From Mycobacterium sp. E183 (lineage in GTDB: Bacteria > Actinomycetota > Actinomycetes > Mycobacteriales > Mycobacteriaceae): a DNA stretch of 45,906 bases. The notes below the pieces were generated by a model that saw nothing but the letters and a program-made list of their open reading frames with translations, searched no databases and was not told the origin of the DNA. The DNA lies in assembly GCF_001667735.1 (NCBI RefSeq), contig NZ_LZJN01000016.1, positions 1 to 45,906 of the forward strand. Direction: 5' to 3'. This document shows, in pieces, positions 32,173-41,025 of the stretch (its first letter is position 1; every line of letters begins with the position of its first letter). Both the position numbers and the translations under genes were made by a program.

Positions 32173-33369
32173 CTAGCCGAGGGACGCCAGGGCGCGCACC
32201 AGCTGGTCGACCTCGGCCGTCGTCGAGTAGTGCGCCAGCCCGATGGTGACGGCGCCGCCGATGTCGTTGACGCCCAACACGTCGAGCGCGCGGGAGTTCT
32301 CGCACGTGACGGCCAGAATCCCGTTGTCCGCCAGCCGCTGCACCACCCGCTCGGCGGGCACGCCGTTCAGGGCGAAGCTGACCACCGGTATCCGCACCTC
32401 CGGACGGCCGATCACCATGACCAGCGGCAGCGAGCGCAGCGCCACCATGAGGTAATCGAAGATCCGGTTCATGTACAAGCCGGCCGATTGCATCGACACC
32501 GACAGACGCTCGCGCCGGCTGCCGCGGGCGGACTCGTCGAGCGCCGCCAGATACTCGATGCTGGCGACCACCCCGGCCAGCAGACCGAACTGGTGCGCGC
32601 CGATCTCGAGCCGCGCCGCGCCAGTGGCCTTCGGATCGGTGGAGATGGAGCCGAACGAACTCAGCAGCGCCGGGTCACGGAACACCACCGCGCCGATCGG
32701 CGGGCCGCCCCACGCCAGGGCGTTCACCGCGACCACGTCGGCGTCGGTCTCCTTCAAGTCGAGCAACCGGTACGGCGCAGCGGCGGAATGATCGACCACC
32801 ACCAGCCCGCCGACGTCGTGGACCAACTTGGTCATCGCCCGCAGGTCGGTGACGGTGCCCAGCGCGGCGGACGCGGAGGCGACGGCCACCAGCCTGGTCG
32901 ACTTCCCGATCAGGCCCTCCCACTGCCAGGTCGGCAGCTCGCCGGTCTCGATGTCGATCTCGGCCCACTTCACCTTGGCGCCATAGCGGTGCGCCGCGCG
33001 CAGCCACGGGGCGATGTTCGCTTCGTCGTCCAGGCGGCTGACGATCACCTCGTAGCCCAGTCCGGCCCGAGACGACGACGCCTCGGCCAGCGCCGAGAGC
33101 AAGATCGCCCGGTCGGCCCCCAGCACGACGCCGGCCGGGTCCACGTTGAACAGGTCGGCGACCGCCGCCCGCGCGGCCTCGAGGATGGCGGCGCTGCGCT
33201 GCGCCGACGGATGCGCGCCCACGGTGGTGGCACTGGATCGCCGGAAGGCGGTGGAAACGGTGGTCGCGACGGAATCGGGGATGAGCATCCCGGTCGGCGC
33301 GTCAAAGTGCACCCACCCGTCACCCAGCGACGGATGCAGTCCGCGCACCCGGGCGACGTCGTAAGCCAT
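32173..33369 (-). CDS. Cysteine-desulfurase-fold (fold-type I) protein lacking the PLP lysine (Rv3778c type)
   Basis: A 398-aa member of the SufS/NifS superfamily by overall sequence: [12 protein letters not shown] near the start, [19 protein letters not shown], Asp193 in [10 protein letters not shown], and a full-length C-terminal domain ([20 protein letters not shown]). The Schiff-base lysine normally sits in a G-H-K motif after the Asp. Here the matching segment is [20 protein letters not shown], placing Ala217-Leu218 where His-Lys should be. The protein may not bind PLP conventionally. ATG at 33369; a TAAGGT box is seven bases upstream. Confidence 0.85.
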   Translation of the reverse strand: MAYDVARVRGLHPSLGDGWVHFDAPTGMLIPDSVATTVSTAFRRSSATTVGAHPSAQRSAAILEAARAAVADLFNVDPAGVVLGADRAILLSALAEASSSRAGLGYEVIVSRLDDEANIAPWLRAAHRYGAKVKWAEIDIETGELPTWQWEGLIGKSTRLVAVASASAALGTVTDLRAMTKLVHDVGGLVVVDHSAAAPYRLLDLKETDADVVAVNALAWGGPPIGAVVFRDPALLSSFGSISTDPKATGAARLEIGAHQFGLLAGVVASIEYLAALDESARGSRRERLSVSMQSAGLYMNRIFDYLMVALRSLPLVMVIGRPEVRIPVVSFALNGVPAERVVQRLADNGILAVTCENSRALDVLGVNDIGGAVTIGLAHYSTTAEVDQLVRALASLG

Positions 33370-33376
33370 GCCAGCC

Positions 33377-33382
33377 ACCTTA
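33377..33382 (-). promoter_or_regulatory. Candidate -10 box (TAAGGT) of the Rv3778c-type gene
   Basis: TAAGGT on the minus strand, seven bases before the ATG; leaderless spacing. On the other strand, CATACT (33476-33481) is six bases before the Rv3779-like GTG and may play the same part for that operon, but it departs from the consensus at position one. Confidence 0.45.
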
Positions 33383-33487
33383 GAGCTTGCGCATTTCCGC
33401 GAAACTGTGACCGTAGCGGGTGCTGCAGACGTTCCGGCCAACCGGTGGCTTCCCGAGGCAGGGCACCCGGCCAGCCATACTAGTCGA

Positions 33488-35464
33488 GTGGGCCTCTGGT
33501 TCGGAACGCTGATCGCATTGTTCTTGCTGATAGCCCCCGGATCGATCATCGCGCGAATCAGTCAGCTGAGTTGGCCCATCGCGGTCGCGGTCGGCCCGGC
33601 GCTGACCTACGGCGCGGTCGCGCTGGCGATCATTCCGTTCGGCGCCGTCGGAATCCCCTGGAACGGCTGGACCGCGCTGGCGACGCTGATTGCCGTGTGC
33701 CTGGTGATGGTTGTCCTGCAGCTGCTGCTCGGCCGGTACCGCGACACCGAGGCCGAGGCCCGCGGGATCGGCCGCTGGCCGGCGCTGATGGTGGCGGCCG
33801 GGGTGCTGCTCGGGGCGCTGCTGATCATGTGGGCGGCCTATCGCGGCCTGGCCGCCCACTGGCAGACCATCCCGAGCACCTGGGACGCCGTGTGGCATGC
33901 CAACGAGATCCGGTTCATCCTCGACACCGGGCAGGCGTCGTCGACGCACATGGGCGAGCTGCGCAACGTCGAGACGCATCAGACGCTGTACTACCCGTCG
34001 GTGTTTCACGCCCTGTCCGCGGTGTTCTGTCAGCTCACCGGAGCGGCCCCGACCACGGGCTACACGCTGAGCTCCGTGGCGGCCTCGGTGTGGCTGTTTC
34101 CGACCAGCGCGGCGATGCTGACCTGGCGGCTGCTGCGCCCCCATTGGGGCGAATGGCGCACCGCCGGCGTGGCCGCCACCGCCGCCGCGCTGTCGGTGTC
34201 GTTCACCGCCCTGCCCTACGTCGAGTTCGGCGTCGCCGCGATGCCCAACCTGGCCGCCTACGGTGTCGCCGTCCCGACGTTCGTGCTGATCGCCTCCACG
34301 CTGCGCCATCGCGATCGCATCCCGCTGGCGGTGCTGGCGTTCGTCGGGCTGATGTCCGTCCACCTGACCGGCGGGTTCATCGTCGTCCTGTTCCTGGTCG
34401 CCTGGTGGCTGATGGATGTGTTGTGGCGTCCGGTGCGGGGACGGATTCCCGACGTGGCGACGCTCGCCGCCGTGACCGTGGCCACCGGGCTGATTCTGCT
34501 GCCGCAGTTCATCAGCGTCCGTCAACAGGAAGACATCATCGCCGGGCACTCGTTTCTGACCAAGCTCAGCAAGAAGCGCGGGGTGTGGGACGCCGTCTTC
34601 CAGCATTCGCGTCACCTCAACGACTTCCCGTACCAGTACGGGCTCATGGCGCTGGCGATCGCCGGCGGGATCATCTTCGCCTACAAGAGGATTTGGTGGC
34701 CGCTGGCGCTCTGGGCGTTGCTGGTGGTCGTCGACGTCGACGCGGGGACGCCGCTCGGCGGCCCGGTCGGGGCGATAGCCGGCGCGTTCGGGGAGTTCTT
34801 CTACAAGGACCCGCGCAGGATCTCGGCCGCAATCACCCTGCTGCTCATGCCGATGGCGGGGCTCGCCCTATTCCTGGTGGTGACGGTGGTGGTTGCCGCG
34901 GCCAAGCGGGTCGCCGACCGCCGATTCAAACCCTTGCCCGCGCCGGCCTGGACCGCGGCCACGGCGGTCCTGCTGCTGGTGACAACCGTGTTCACCGCGC
35001 GGCACTACTTCTATCGGCACCTGGTCTTGTTCGGCGACAAGTACGACTCCGTGATGATCGACCAACGCGACCTGATGGCCATGGCGTACCTGGCCACGCT
35101 GCCCGGGGCGCACACCACCGTGATCGGCAACGCCAACACCGACGGCACGGCGTGGATGTACGCCGTCGCCGACCTGCACCCGCTGTGGACCCATTACGAC
35201 TACCCGCAGCAGATGGGCCCCGGCCCCAACCGGTACATCTTCTGGGCCGGCGCCCGCAAGGGCGATGCCGATCCGCGGGTGGTCGAGGCGATCAAAGCGC
35301 TCAATATTCGGTACGTCTACACCAGCACGCCGACGGTCCGGGGCTTCGCCGTACCCGACGGACTAGTCTCACTGGATAAATCGAAGTCGTGGGCGCTGAT
35401 CTACGACAACGGTGGAGCCCGAATCTACGAATGGCGCGGAATCGGCGCGGCGCCGCACTCTTAG
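33488..35464 (+). CDS. Polytopic membrane protein, GT-C glycosyltransferase-like (Rv3779 type)
   Basis: A 658-aa protein with about 12 membrane helices in the first ~540 residues ([20 protein letters not shown] at the start) and a C-terminal extracytoplasmic domain of ~130 residues ([36 protein letters not shown]). The large external loop [15 protein letters not shown], with Glu/Asp, is a possible catalytic loop of a GT-C enzyme. From memory, M. tuberculosis Rv3779 was linked to polyprenyl-phospho-mannose-dependent mannoside synthesis. It leads the pafE-wzt-glfT1-wzm unit; the GTG is preceded by CATACT. Confidence 0.85.
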   Translation: MGLWFGTLIALFLLIAPGSIIARISQLSWPIAVAVGPALTYGAVALAIIPFGAVGIPWNGWTALATLIAVCLVMVVLQLLLGRYRDTEAEARGIGRWPALMVAAGVLLGALLIMWAAYRGLAAHWQTIPSTWDAVWHANEIRFILDTGQASSTHMGELRNVETHQTLYYPSVFHALSAVFCQLTGAAPTTGYTLSSVAASVWLFPTSAAMLTWRLLRPHWGEWRTAGVAATAAALSVSFTALPYVEFGVAAMPNLAAYGVAVPTFVLIASTLRHRDRIPLAVLAFVGLMSVHLTGGFIVVLFLVAWWLMDVLWRPVRGRIPDVATLAAVTVATGLILLPQFISVRQQEDIIAGHSFLTKLSKKRGVWDAVFQHSRHLNDFPYQYGLMALAIAGGIIFAYKRIWWPLALWALLVVVDVDAGTPLGGPVGAIAGAFGEFFYKDPRRISAAITLLLMPMAGLALFLVVTVVVAAAKRVADRRFKPLPAPAWTAATAVLLLVTTVFTARHYFYRHLVLFGDKYDSVMIDQRDLMAMAYLATLPGAHTTVIGNANTDGTAWMYAVADLHPLWTHYDYPQQMGPGPNRYIFWAGARKGDADPRVVEAIKALNIRYVYTSTPTVRGFAVPDGLVSLDKSKSWALIYDNGGARIYEWRGIGAAPHS

Positions 35465-35485
35465 TCCGCAAAGGATGGTGAAGGA

Positions 35486-35992
35486 TTGAGTACCCGCAAC
35501 GACGACGACGGCATCGAGATCATCGGCGGCGTCGACCCGCGGATCACGGCGGTGGCGGAGGACGACTCCGACGAGCGCTCCCTGACCGATCTGGTTGAGC
35601 AGCCCGCCAAGGTGATGCGCATCGGGACGATGATCAAGCAACTGCTCGAGGAGGTGCGCGCCGCACCGCTCGACGAGGCCAGCCGCAACCGGCTGCGCGA
35701 GATCCACGCGACCAGCATCCGCGAACTGGAAGAAGGCCTGGCGCCCGAACTGCGCGAGGAGCTCGACCGCCTCACCCTGCCGTTCAACGAGGACACGGCG
35801 CCCTCGGACGCCGAATTGCGGATCGCCCAGGCCCAGTTGGTCGGCTGGCTGGAAGGGTTGTTCCACGGCATCCAGACCGCGCTGTTCGCCCAGCAGATGG
35901 CCGCCCGCGCGCAGCTGGAGAACATGCGCCAGGGCGCGCTGCCCCCCGGCGTCGGCAAGCCGGGCGGCTCCGGACACGGCCAATACCTCTAA
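35486..35992 (+). CDS. pafE: Bacterial proteasome activator PafE (Bpa)
   Basis: A 168-aa helical protein ending in G-Q-Y-L (165-168), the tail that docks into the 20S proteasome alpha ring and opens its gate. The body is a four-helix bundle (residues ~40-145: VMRIGTMIKQLLEEVRAAPL; LREIHATSIRELEEGLAPEL; AQLVGWLEGLFHGIQTALFA) that assembles as a dodecameric ring for ATP-independent degradation. TTG start with AAGGATGGTGAAGGA upstream. It lies 21 bases after the Rv3779-type gene and 10 before wzt. Rv3780. Confidence 0.95.
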   Translation: MSTRNDDDGIEIIGGVDPRITAVAEDDSDERSLTDLVEQPAKVMRIGTMIKQLLEEVRAAPLDEASRNRLREIHATSIRELEEGLAPELREELDRLTLPFNEDTAPSDAELRIAQAQLVGWLEGLFHGIQTALFAQQMAARAQLENMRQGALPPGVGKPGGSGHGQYL

Positions 35993-36002
35993 GCGAAGCA
36001 CG

Positions 36003-36830
36003 GTGGCGGGTCCTCACATCGAGACGCACAACGCGTGGGTGGAATTCCCCATTTTCGACGCGAAGTCGCGCTCCCTGAAGAAAGCCTTCCTGGGCAAGGC
36101 GGGCGGCACCATCGGCCGCAACAGTTCCAACGTGGTCGTCGTCGAGGCGCTGCGCGACATCACCATGTCGCTGGAGTTGGGCGACCGTGTCGGCCTGGTC
36201 GGCCATAACGGCGCGGGCAAATCGACTCTGCTGCGACTGCTTTCGGGCATCTATGAACCCACCCGCGGCTGGGCGAAGGTCACCGGCCGGGTCGCGCCCA
36301 TCTTCGATCTGGGCGTCGGCATGGATCCCGAGATCTCCGGCTACGAGAACATCATCATCCGCGGGCTGTTCCTGGGGCAGACCCGCAAGCAGATGATGGC
36401 CAAGGTGGACGAGATCGCCGAGTTCACCGAGCTCGGTGATTACCTGTCTATGCCGCTGCGCACGTACTCCACCGGGATGCGGGTGCGGCTGGCCATGGGC
36501 GTGGTCACCAGCATCGACCCCGAAATCCTGTTGCTCGACGAGGGTTTGGGCGCGGTCGACGCCGACTTCATGAAGAAGGCGCAATCCAGGTTGCAGAGTT
36601 TGGTGGAGCGGTCCGGAATCCTGGTGTTCGCCAGCCATTCCAACGAATTCCTCGCCCGGCTGTGCAAGACGGCGATGTGGATCGACCACGGCGTTATCCG
36701 CATGTCCGGCGGCATCGAAGACGTGGTGCGCGCCTACGAGGGCGAGGACGCGGCCCGGCACGTGCGCGAGGTGCTCGCCGAGACGGCCGCGGACAATCCG
36801 CTGGCACAAAGAGCGTCCGGGGATGAGTGA
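36003..36830 (+). CDS. wzt: Galactan-exporter ABC ATPase Wzt
   Basis: A 275-aa ATPase of the polysaccharide-exporter class (Rv3781; named rfbE in older annotations). Walker A is GHNGAGKS (67-74), signature YSTGMRVRLAM, Walker B ILLLDEG, H-loop FASHS. There is no C-terminal carbohydrate-binding domain of the O9a-Wzt type. Together with Wzm (37761-38591) it moves the lipid-linked galactan precursor across the plasma membrane. GTG start; its 3' end overlaps glfT1 by eight bases. Confidence 0.92.
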   Translation: MAGPHIETHNAWVEFPIFDAKSRSLKKAFLGKAGGTIGRNSSNVVVVEALRDITMSLELGDRVGLVGHNGAGKSTLLRLLSGIYEPTRGWAKVTGRVAPIFDLGVGMDPEISGYENIIIRGLFLGQTRKQMMAKVDEIAEFTELGDYLSMPLRTYSTGMRVRLAMGVVTSIDPEILLLDEGLGAVDADFMKKAQSRLQSLVERSGILVFASHSNEFLARLCKTAMWIDHGVIRMSGGIEDVVRAYEGEDAARHVREVLAETAADNPLAQRASGDE

Positions 36831-37764
36831 CTCCATCTTCGCCGTCGTCGTCACCCACCGGCGTCCCGACGAACTGGCCAAATCGCTGGGCACCCTGAGC
36901 AGCCAGACCCGGGTACCCGACCACCTCATCGTCGTCGACAACGACGGGGGCGGTGACGGCCGGGTCCGCGACCTGGTGGCCGGCCAGCCGATCCCGACCA
37001 CCTACCTGCCCTCGCGCCGAAACCTGGGCGGCGCAGGCGGTTTCGCGTTGGGCATGTTGCATGCGTTGGCGCAGGGCGCCGACTGGGTGTGGCTGGCCGA
37101 CGACGACGGGCGGCCGCAGGACGCGCGCGTGCTGGCCACCTTGCTGGCGTGCGCCGAAAAGCACGCCCTGGCCGAGGTGTCGCCGATGGTGTGCAACATG
37201 GACGACCCGGAGCGGCTGGCGTTTCCGTTGCGCCGCGGGCTGGTATGGCGCAGGCGGACAAGCGAATTGCGCACCGAGGCCGGACAGGACCTGCTGCCCG
37301 GAATCGCGTCTCTGTTCAACGGTGCGTTGTTCCGGGCGGCCACGCTCGAGGCGATCGGCGTTCCCGACCTGCGTCTGTTCATCCGCGGCGACGAAGTCGA
37401 GATGCATCGCCGGCTGGTGCGGTCGGGCCTGCCGTTCGGCACCTGCCTGGACGCGATCTACCTCCACCCCTGCGGCTCGGCGGAATTCCGGCCGATCCTG
37501 GGCGGACGCATGCACACCCAATACCCCGACGACCCCACCAAGCGGTTCTACACCTACCGCAACCGCGGCTACCTTCTGTCGCAGCCCGGCCTGCGCAAGC
37601 TGCAGCTCCAGGAGTGGGTTCGGTTCGGCTGGTACTTCGTGGTGACCCGCCGCGATCCCAAGGGCCTCGCTGAGTGGATTCGCTTGCGGCGCTTGGGCCG
37701 TCGCGAGCAGTTCGGCAAACCTCGAAGCGGGTCGCCACCGTCGGAACCTGGAGGATCGCGATGA
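36823..37764 (+). CDS. glfT1: Galactofuranosyltransferase GlfT1
   Basis: A 313-aa GT2-family enzyme that adds the first galactofuranose residues to the rhamnosyl-GlcNAc-PP-decaprenyl primer of arabinogalactan. Nucleotide-binding motif VVVTHRRPDEL, metal/UDP motif D93-D94-D95, catalytic ED-like RGDEVEMHRRLV, then YRNRGYLLS and a basic C-terminus. The C-terminal tail (REQFGKPRSGSPPSEPGGSR) is probably disordered. Flanked by and overlapping the exporter genes wzt and wzm, the arrangement in M. tuberculosis Rv3781-Rv3783. Confidence 0.93.
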   Translation: MSDSIFAVVVTHRRPDELAKSLGTLSSQTRVPDHLIVVDNDGGGDGRVRDLVAGQPIPTTYLPSRRNLGGAGGFALGMLHALAQGADWVWLADDDGRPQDARVLATLLACAEKHALAEVSPMVCNMDDPERLAFPLRRGLVWRRRTSELRTEAGQDLLPGIASLFNGALFRAATLEAIGVPDLRLFIRGDEVEMHRRLVRSGLPFGTCLDAIYLHPCGSAEFRPILGGRMHTQYPDDPTKRFYTYRNRGYLLSQPGLRKLQLQEWVRFGWYFVVTRRDPKGLAEWIRLRRLGRREQFGKPRSGSPPSEPGGSR

Positions 37765-38591
37765 CGTTTCTGGACGCCGCCGCCCAGTCGCGGACCTTCA
37801 CCCGCGCCCGCGCCGACCTGGTCGCCGGCTTCCGCCGGCACGAGCTGTGGCTGCACCTGGGCTGGCAGGACATCAAGCAGCGCTACCGCCGCTCGGTGCT
37901 GGGCCCGTTCTGGATCACCATCGCGACCGGCACCACCGCCGTCGCGATGGGCGGCCTGTACTCCAAGCTGTTTCACCTCGAGCTCGCCGTGCACCTGCCG
38001 TACGTCACGCTCGGCCTGATCGTCTGGAACCTGATCAACGCGGCCATCCTGGAGGGTGCCGACGTCTTCGTGGCCAACGAGGGACTGATCAAGCAACTCC
38101 CCACCCCGCTGTCCGTGCACGTCTACCGGCTGGTGTGGCGGCAGATGATCCTGTTCGCGCACAACATCGTCATCTACGCCGTCATCGCGGTCATCTACCC
38201 CAAGCCGTGGTCGTGGGCGGATCTGTCGGTCATCCCGGCGCTCGGGCTGATCGTGCTCAATTGCATTTGGGTGTCACTGTGTTTCGGCATCCTGGCCACC
38301 CGCTATCGCGACATCGGTCCGCTGCTGTTCTCGGTGGTGCAGTTGCTGTTCTTCATGACGCCGATCATCTGGAACGACGACACGTTGCGGCAGGAGGGCG
38401 CTGGGCGCTGGTCGCGCATCGTCGAACTCAACCCGCTGCTGCACTATCTCGACATCGTGCGGGCCCCGTTGCTGGGCGCCCACCAGGAGCTGCGGCACTG
38501 GGCCGTGGTGGCGGCGCTGACCGCCGTCGGCTGGGTGCTGGCGGCGTTCGCGATGCGGCAGTACCGCGCCCGCGTCCCGTACTGGGTCTAG
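37761..38591 (+). CDS. wzm: Galactan-exporter ABC permease Wzm
   Basis: A 276-aa ABC-2-type permease (Rv3783, formerly rfbD) with six membrane helices. Conserved sequence WLHLGWQDIKQRYRRSVLGP before helix 1 and IIWNDDTLRQEGAG between helices are typical of Wzm/TagG proteins. It forms the exporter with Wzt. GGAGG stands nine bases before the ATG, and the ATG overlaps the glfT1 stop (ATGA). An in-frame upstream extension (to 37674) has no ribosome-binding site. Confidence 0.93.
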   Translation: MTFLDAAAQSRTFTRARADLVAGFRRHELWLHLGWQDIKQRYRRSVLGPFWITIATGTTAVAMGGLYSKLFHLELAVHLPYVTLGLIVWNLINAAILEGADVFVANEGLIKQLPTPLSVHVYRLVWRQMILFAHNIVIYAVIAVIYPKPWSWADLSVIPALGLIVLNCIWVSLCFGILATRYRDIGPLLFSVVQLLFFMTPIIWNDDTLRQEGAGRWSRIVELNPLLHYLDIVRAPLLGAHQELRHWAVVAALTAVGWVLAAFAMRQYRARVPYWV

Positions 38592-38600
38592 CCGCTCAGC

Positions 38601-38957
38601 TCACATAAGCGGGGGCAGCGGATTCAGCCAGTCCAACGAACCGTCCGTCTGCCCCTTGTACTGCGGGCAGTAGGCGGACACCGAGAGCCCGACGAAGAAT
38701 CCGGCTTGGCGCGCCGAAAGACTGGTGTCCTTCATCACCTTCATCGCCACGACGCTCGTCTTCTGGTTCCTGTCGAGCCCCGCGCAGACCGAGCGCGCCA
38801 TGGTGATCGGGTCGTTCACGACGATCCCGTTGTCTGCCAGGGCGCCCAGGAAGGCGTCGTCGGACGGGTCGGCGGCCGCCGGGGCCGCGGAAAGCAGCGC
38901 GGCGGCGGCCAGCATGGCCGCGGCGATTGTCGACCTCGTTCCCGGACCGACGTTCAT
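38601..38957 (-). CDS. DUF732-family secreted protein
   Basis: A 118-aa secreted protein. The signal peptide is MNVGPGTRSTIAAAMLAAAA followed by LLSAAPAAADP, with cleavage after ADP-like Ala. The mature part has the DUF732 pattern: DDAFLGALADNGIVVNDPIT, ARSVCAGLD, then SVSAYCPQYK, a two-cysteine helical domain. Function is unknown in mycobacteria. Convergent with wzm, nine bases apart. ATG at 38957 with TATCGT six bases upstream. Confidence 0.88.
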   Translation of the reverse strand: MNVGPGTRSTIAAAMLAAAALLSAAPAAADPSDDAFLGALADNGIVVNDPITMARSVCAGLDRNQKTSVVAMKVMKDTSLSARQAGFFVGLSVSAYCPQYKGQTDGSLDWLNPLPPLM

Positions 38958-38963
38958 ATCACC

Positions 38964-38969
38964 ACGATA
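38964..38969 (-). promoter_or_regulatory. Candidate -10 box (TATCGT) of the DUF732 gene
   Basis: TATCGT on the minus strand, six bases before the ATG at 38957; leaderless spacing and no Shine-Dalgarno. Confidence 0.5.
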
Positions 38970-39033
38970 GGCCGCCGTTGGCTCCAAGAATCCATGGAGA
39001 ATCCCGCAAGGCCGGCGCCGGACGCTGACCACC

Positions 39034-39555
39034 ATGCGTAACACCGTTTTCGCCGATGGGGCCCGCGTGGCCACGATCCACCGTGCCGACGCCCCGCTGG
39101 GTCGCACGGCCAGGTTCCACCTGCGCAGGTTGTTCGACAACCTGCCCTGCTGCCACCGCTCGTGGGCCAACCAAGGCAAGCGTTTCTTCCTGCACGGCTA
39201 TGAACGGGCCTTCGACATCGAATTCGCCTGTGCCGAAACCGAAGCCGGGACCGACGCGGTGATCGACGAAGTCACACTGGACGAGGTCAAGACGGCGCTG
39301 CGGGACCAGTTCGACCACACCACGCTGATCGCCGTCGACGACCCGCAACGCGACCTGTTCGAGCTGCTGGCCGACCGGGGCGTCATCGACCTGCGGATCA
39401 TGGACGACACCGCAATGGCGGGCACGGCCGCATGGACGTTCGAGACGGTGGAAAGCATCGTCGCGCGGGCGACCGGTGGCCGCGTCTGGGTGTCCCGGAT
39501 CAAGGCCCGGGAGAGCCGCAACAACGTCGTTACCCTCACCGCGGGTCCCGTTTAG
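39034..39555 (+). CDS. 6-carboxytetrahydropterin synthase (QueD/PTPS)-like protein, atypical metal site
   Basis: A 173-aa protein of the T-fold. It has H29 (ARFHLRRLF), a Cys pair C39-C40, H54 in FFLHGYERAFDIEF, a conserved acidic region (DAVIDEVTLDEVKTALRDQF) with D94-H95, and E137 (WTFETVES) for pterin binding. In QueD the zinc is held by three His, one in the first motif and two in H-G-H; here the second is H54-G-Y56, so one ligand is missing. Mycobacteria do not make queuosine to my knowledge. Function unknown. Confidence 0.72.
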   Translation: MRNTVFADGARVATIHRADAPLGRTARFHLRRLFDNLPCCHRSWANQGKRFFLHGYERAFDIEFACAETEAGTDAVIDEVTLDEVKTALRDQFDHTTLIAVDDPQRDLFELLADRGVIDLRIMDDTAMAGTAAWTFETVESIVARATGGRVWVSRIKARESRNNVVTLTAGPV

Positions 39556-39598
39556 ACGAAACCCGACGCCTGCAATCCCGATGCGGGAGTATGCGTTC

Positions 39599-39814
39599 GT
39601 GAGCGACGCCTCGGCAATCGGCTGCGTGGGGACGTTGACCGTGGCGACCCGCGGCGACCGCGGGGCCGGCGAGGTGCTGGTCACCGTGCGGGGCGCCAAG
39701 GAGGCCTTCCTGGCGTGGTCCGACGACCCCTTGCCCAAGGGCGCACGGGTGCTGGTGGTGGAGGTCAGGGGAGCCCGGACGGTAACCGTCGAACCCTGGC
39801 ACGAACTCGCGTGA
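39599..39814 (+). CDS. NfeD-like OB-fold protein
   Basis: A small (71-aa from the GTG at 39599; 77 from the ATG at 39581) protein with the NfeD C-terminal OB pattern: GTLTVATRGDRGAGEVLVTV, RGAKEAFLAWSDDP and KGARVLVVEVRGARTVTVEP. GTG 39599 has GGGAG nine bases upstream and is preferred; the ATG has none. It lacks the membrane helices of full NfeD. The gene directly precedes a flotillin-type gene, the linkage seen for YuaF/NfeD and flotillins, so it is likely its partner. Confidence 0.7.
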   Translation: MSDASAIGCVGTLTVATRGDRGAGEVLVTVRGAKEAFLAWSDDPLPKGARVLVVEVRGARTVTVEPWHELA

Positions 39815-39872
39815 TCTGAATTGACGACCCGGATCGCCCGGGATACAACAGCGAAACCCAAAAGGAGTTCCG

Positions 39873-41006
39873 ATGCTCGGTTACAAAGTGCCCTCCCCCG
39901 ACGAGGCGATGCTGATCTCCGGCGGCCGAAGCAAGAGCAACGCCCCCTTCCGCGTCGTCACCGGCCACGGCGCCTTCATCATGCCGTTCTTCCGCAAGGC
40001 CCGCTTCCTCACGCTGGCGATGTGTGAGGCCGAGGTCGCCGAGAAATGCGTGACCCAGCAGGGCATCACGCTCAACGTCCGTGCGGTGATCGCCTTCAAG
40101 GTCGGCAACGACACCGAAAGCATCATCAGCGCCGCGCAGCGATTCCTGTCCGAACAGGACCAGATGTCCGTGCTGACCGGGCGCATCTTCGCCGGCCACC
40201 TGCGATCGATCATCGGCTCGATGACCGTCGAGCAGATCATCCGGGAACGCCAGAAGCTGGCGACCGAGGTCCTCGACGGCTCCAAGGAGGAGATGGCCCG
40301 GATCGGCCTCACGGTCGACGCGTTGCAGATCCAGTCCATCGACGACGACGGGCTCGGCTACATCAACGCGATGTCGGCGCCGCACAACGCGGCCATCCAG
40401 CAGCAGGCGCAGATCGCCCAGGCACAGGCGAATCAGGCGGCCGCCGAAGCCGAGCAGGAGTCGCAGCGCAAGCAGGCGGAATTCGCCCGGGAGACCGCGA
40501 TCGTCAAGGCGCAGTACAAGGCCGAGGTCGACAAGGCGCAGGCCGAGGCGGCCCAGGCCGGCCCGCTGGCCGAGGCCGAGGCCCAGCGCGAGGTGTTGCA
40601 GATGCGCACCGAGCTGGCCCAGCGCGCCGCCGAACTGCGCCAGCAGGAGCTGGTCGCCGAGGTCGTCAAGCCCGCCGAGGCCGAGGCCGAACGCGTGCGG
40701 ATCCTGGCGGTGGCCGACGCGGAGAAGATGAAGATCCAGGCCGAGGCCGCGGCGTCGCACAACCGGGTCGCCCTGGACAAGGCGCTGATCGATCAGCTGC
40801 CCGAGATCGTCGAGAAGGCGGCGCGGGGGCTCGCCAACGCCAACGTGACGGTGCTCAACGGCGCCGAGGGACTCACCGAGGTGGCCAGCGGGCTGGTCGC
40901 CCAGGGCAGGGCGATCTTCGACGCCCTGCGGGGCACCGTCGACTACTACGACGACGAAACCGCCGCGCCGCCGCTGACCACTAACTCCGAATCAGGTAAT
41001 TCATGA
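39873..41006 (+). CDS. SPFH/flotillin-family membrane-scaffold protein
   Basis: A 377-aa protein. Residues ~1-165 form the SPFH/band-7 domain (TLAMCEAEVAEKCVTQQGIT; IFAGHLRSIIGSMTVEQIIR; MARIGLTVDALQIQSIDDDG). Residues ~185-310 are a long Ala/Glu/Gln coiled coil of the flotillin EA-repeat type (AEAEAQREVLQMRTELAQRA). The tail is acidic. There is no obvious N-terminal membrane helix; association may be by acylation or hydrophobic segment AFIMPFFRKARF. Strong AAGGAG ribosome-binding site. Downstream of the NfeD-like gene. Confidence 0.9.
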   Translation: MLGYKVPSPDEAMLISGGRSKSNAPFRVVTGHGAFIMPFFRKARFLTLAMCEAEVAEKCVTQQGITLNVRAVIAFKVGNDTESIISAAQRFLSEQDQMSVLTGRIFAGHLRSIIGSMTVEQIIRERQKLATEVLDGSKEEMARIGLTVDALQIQSIDDDGLGYINAMSAPHNAAIQQQAQIAQAQANQAAAEAEQESQRKQAEFARETAIVKAQYKAEVDKAQAEAAQAGPLAEAEAQREVLQMRTELAQRAAELRQQELVAEVVKPAEAEAERVRILAVADAEKMKIQAEAAASHNRVALDKALIDQLPEIVEKAARGLANANVTVLNGAEGLTEVASGLVAQGRAIFDALRGTVDYYDDETAAPPLTTNSESGNS

Positions 41007-41025
41007 ATTCGCTTGTGCTGCAGCA

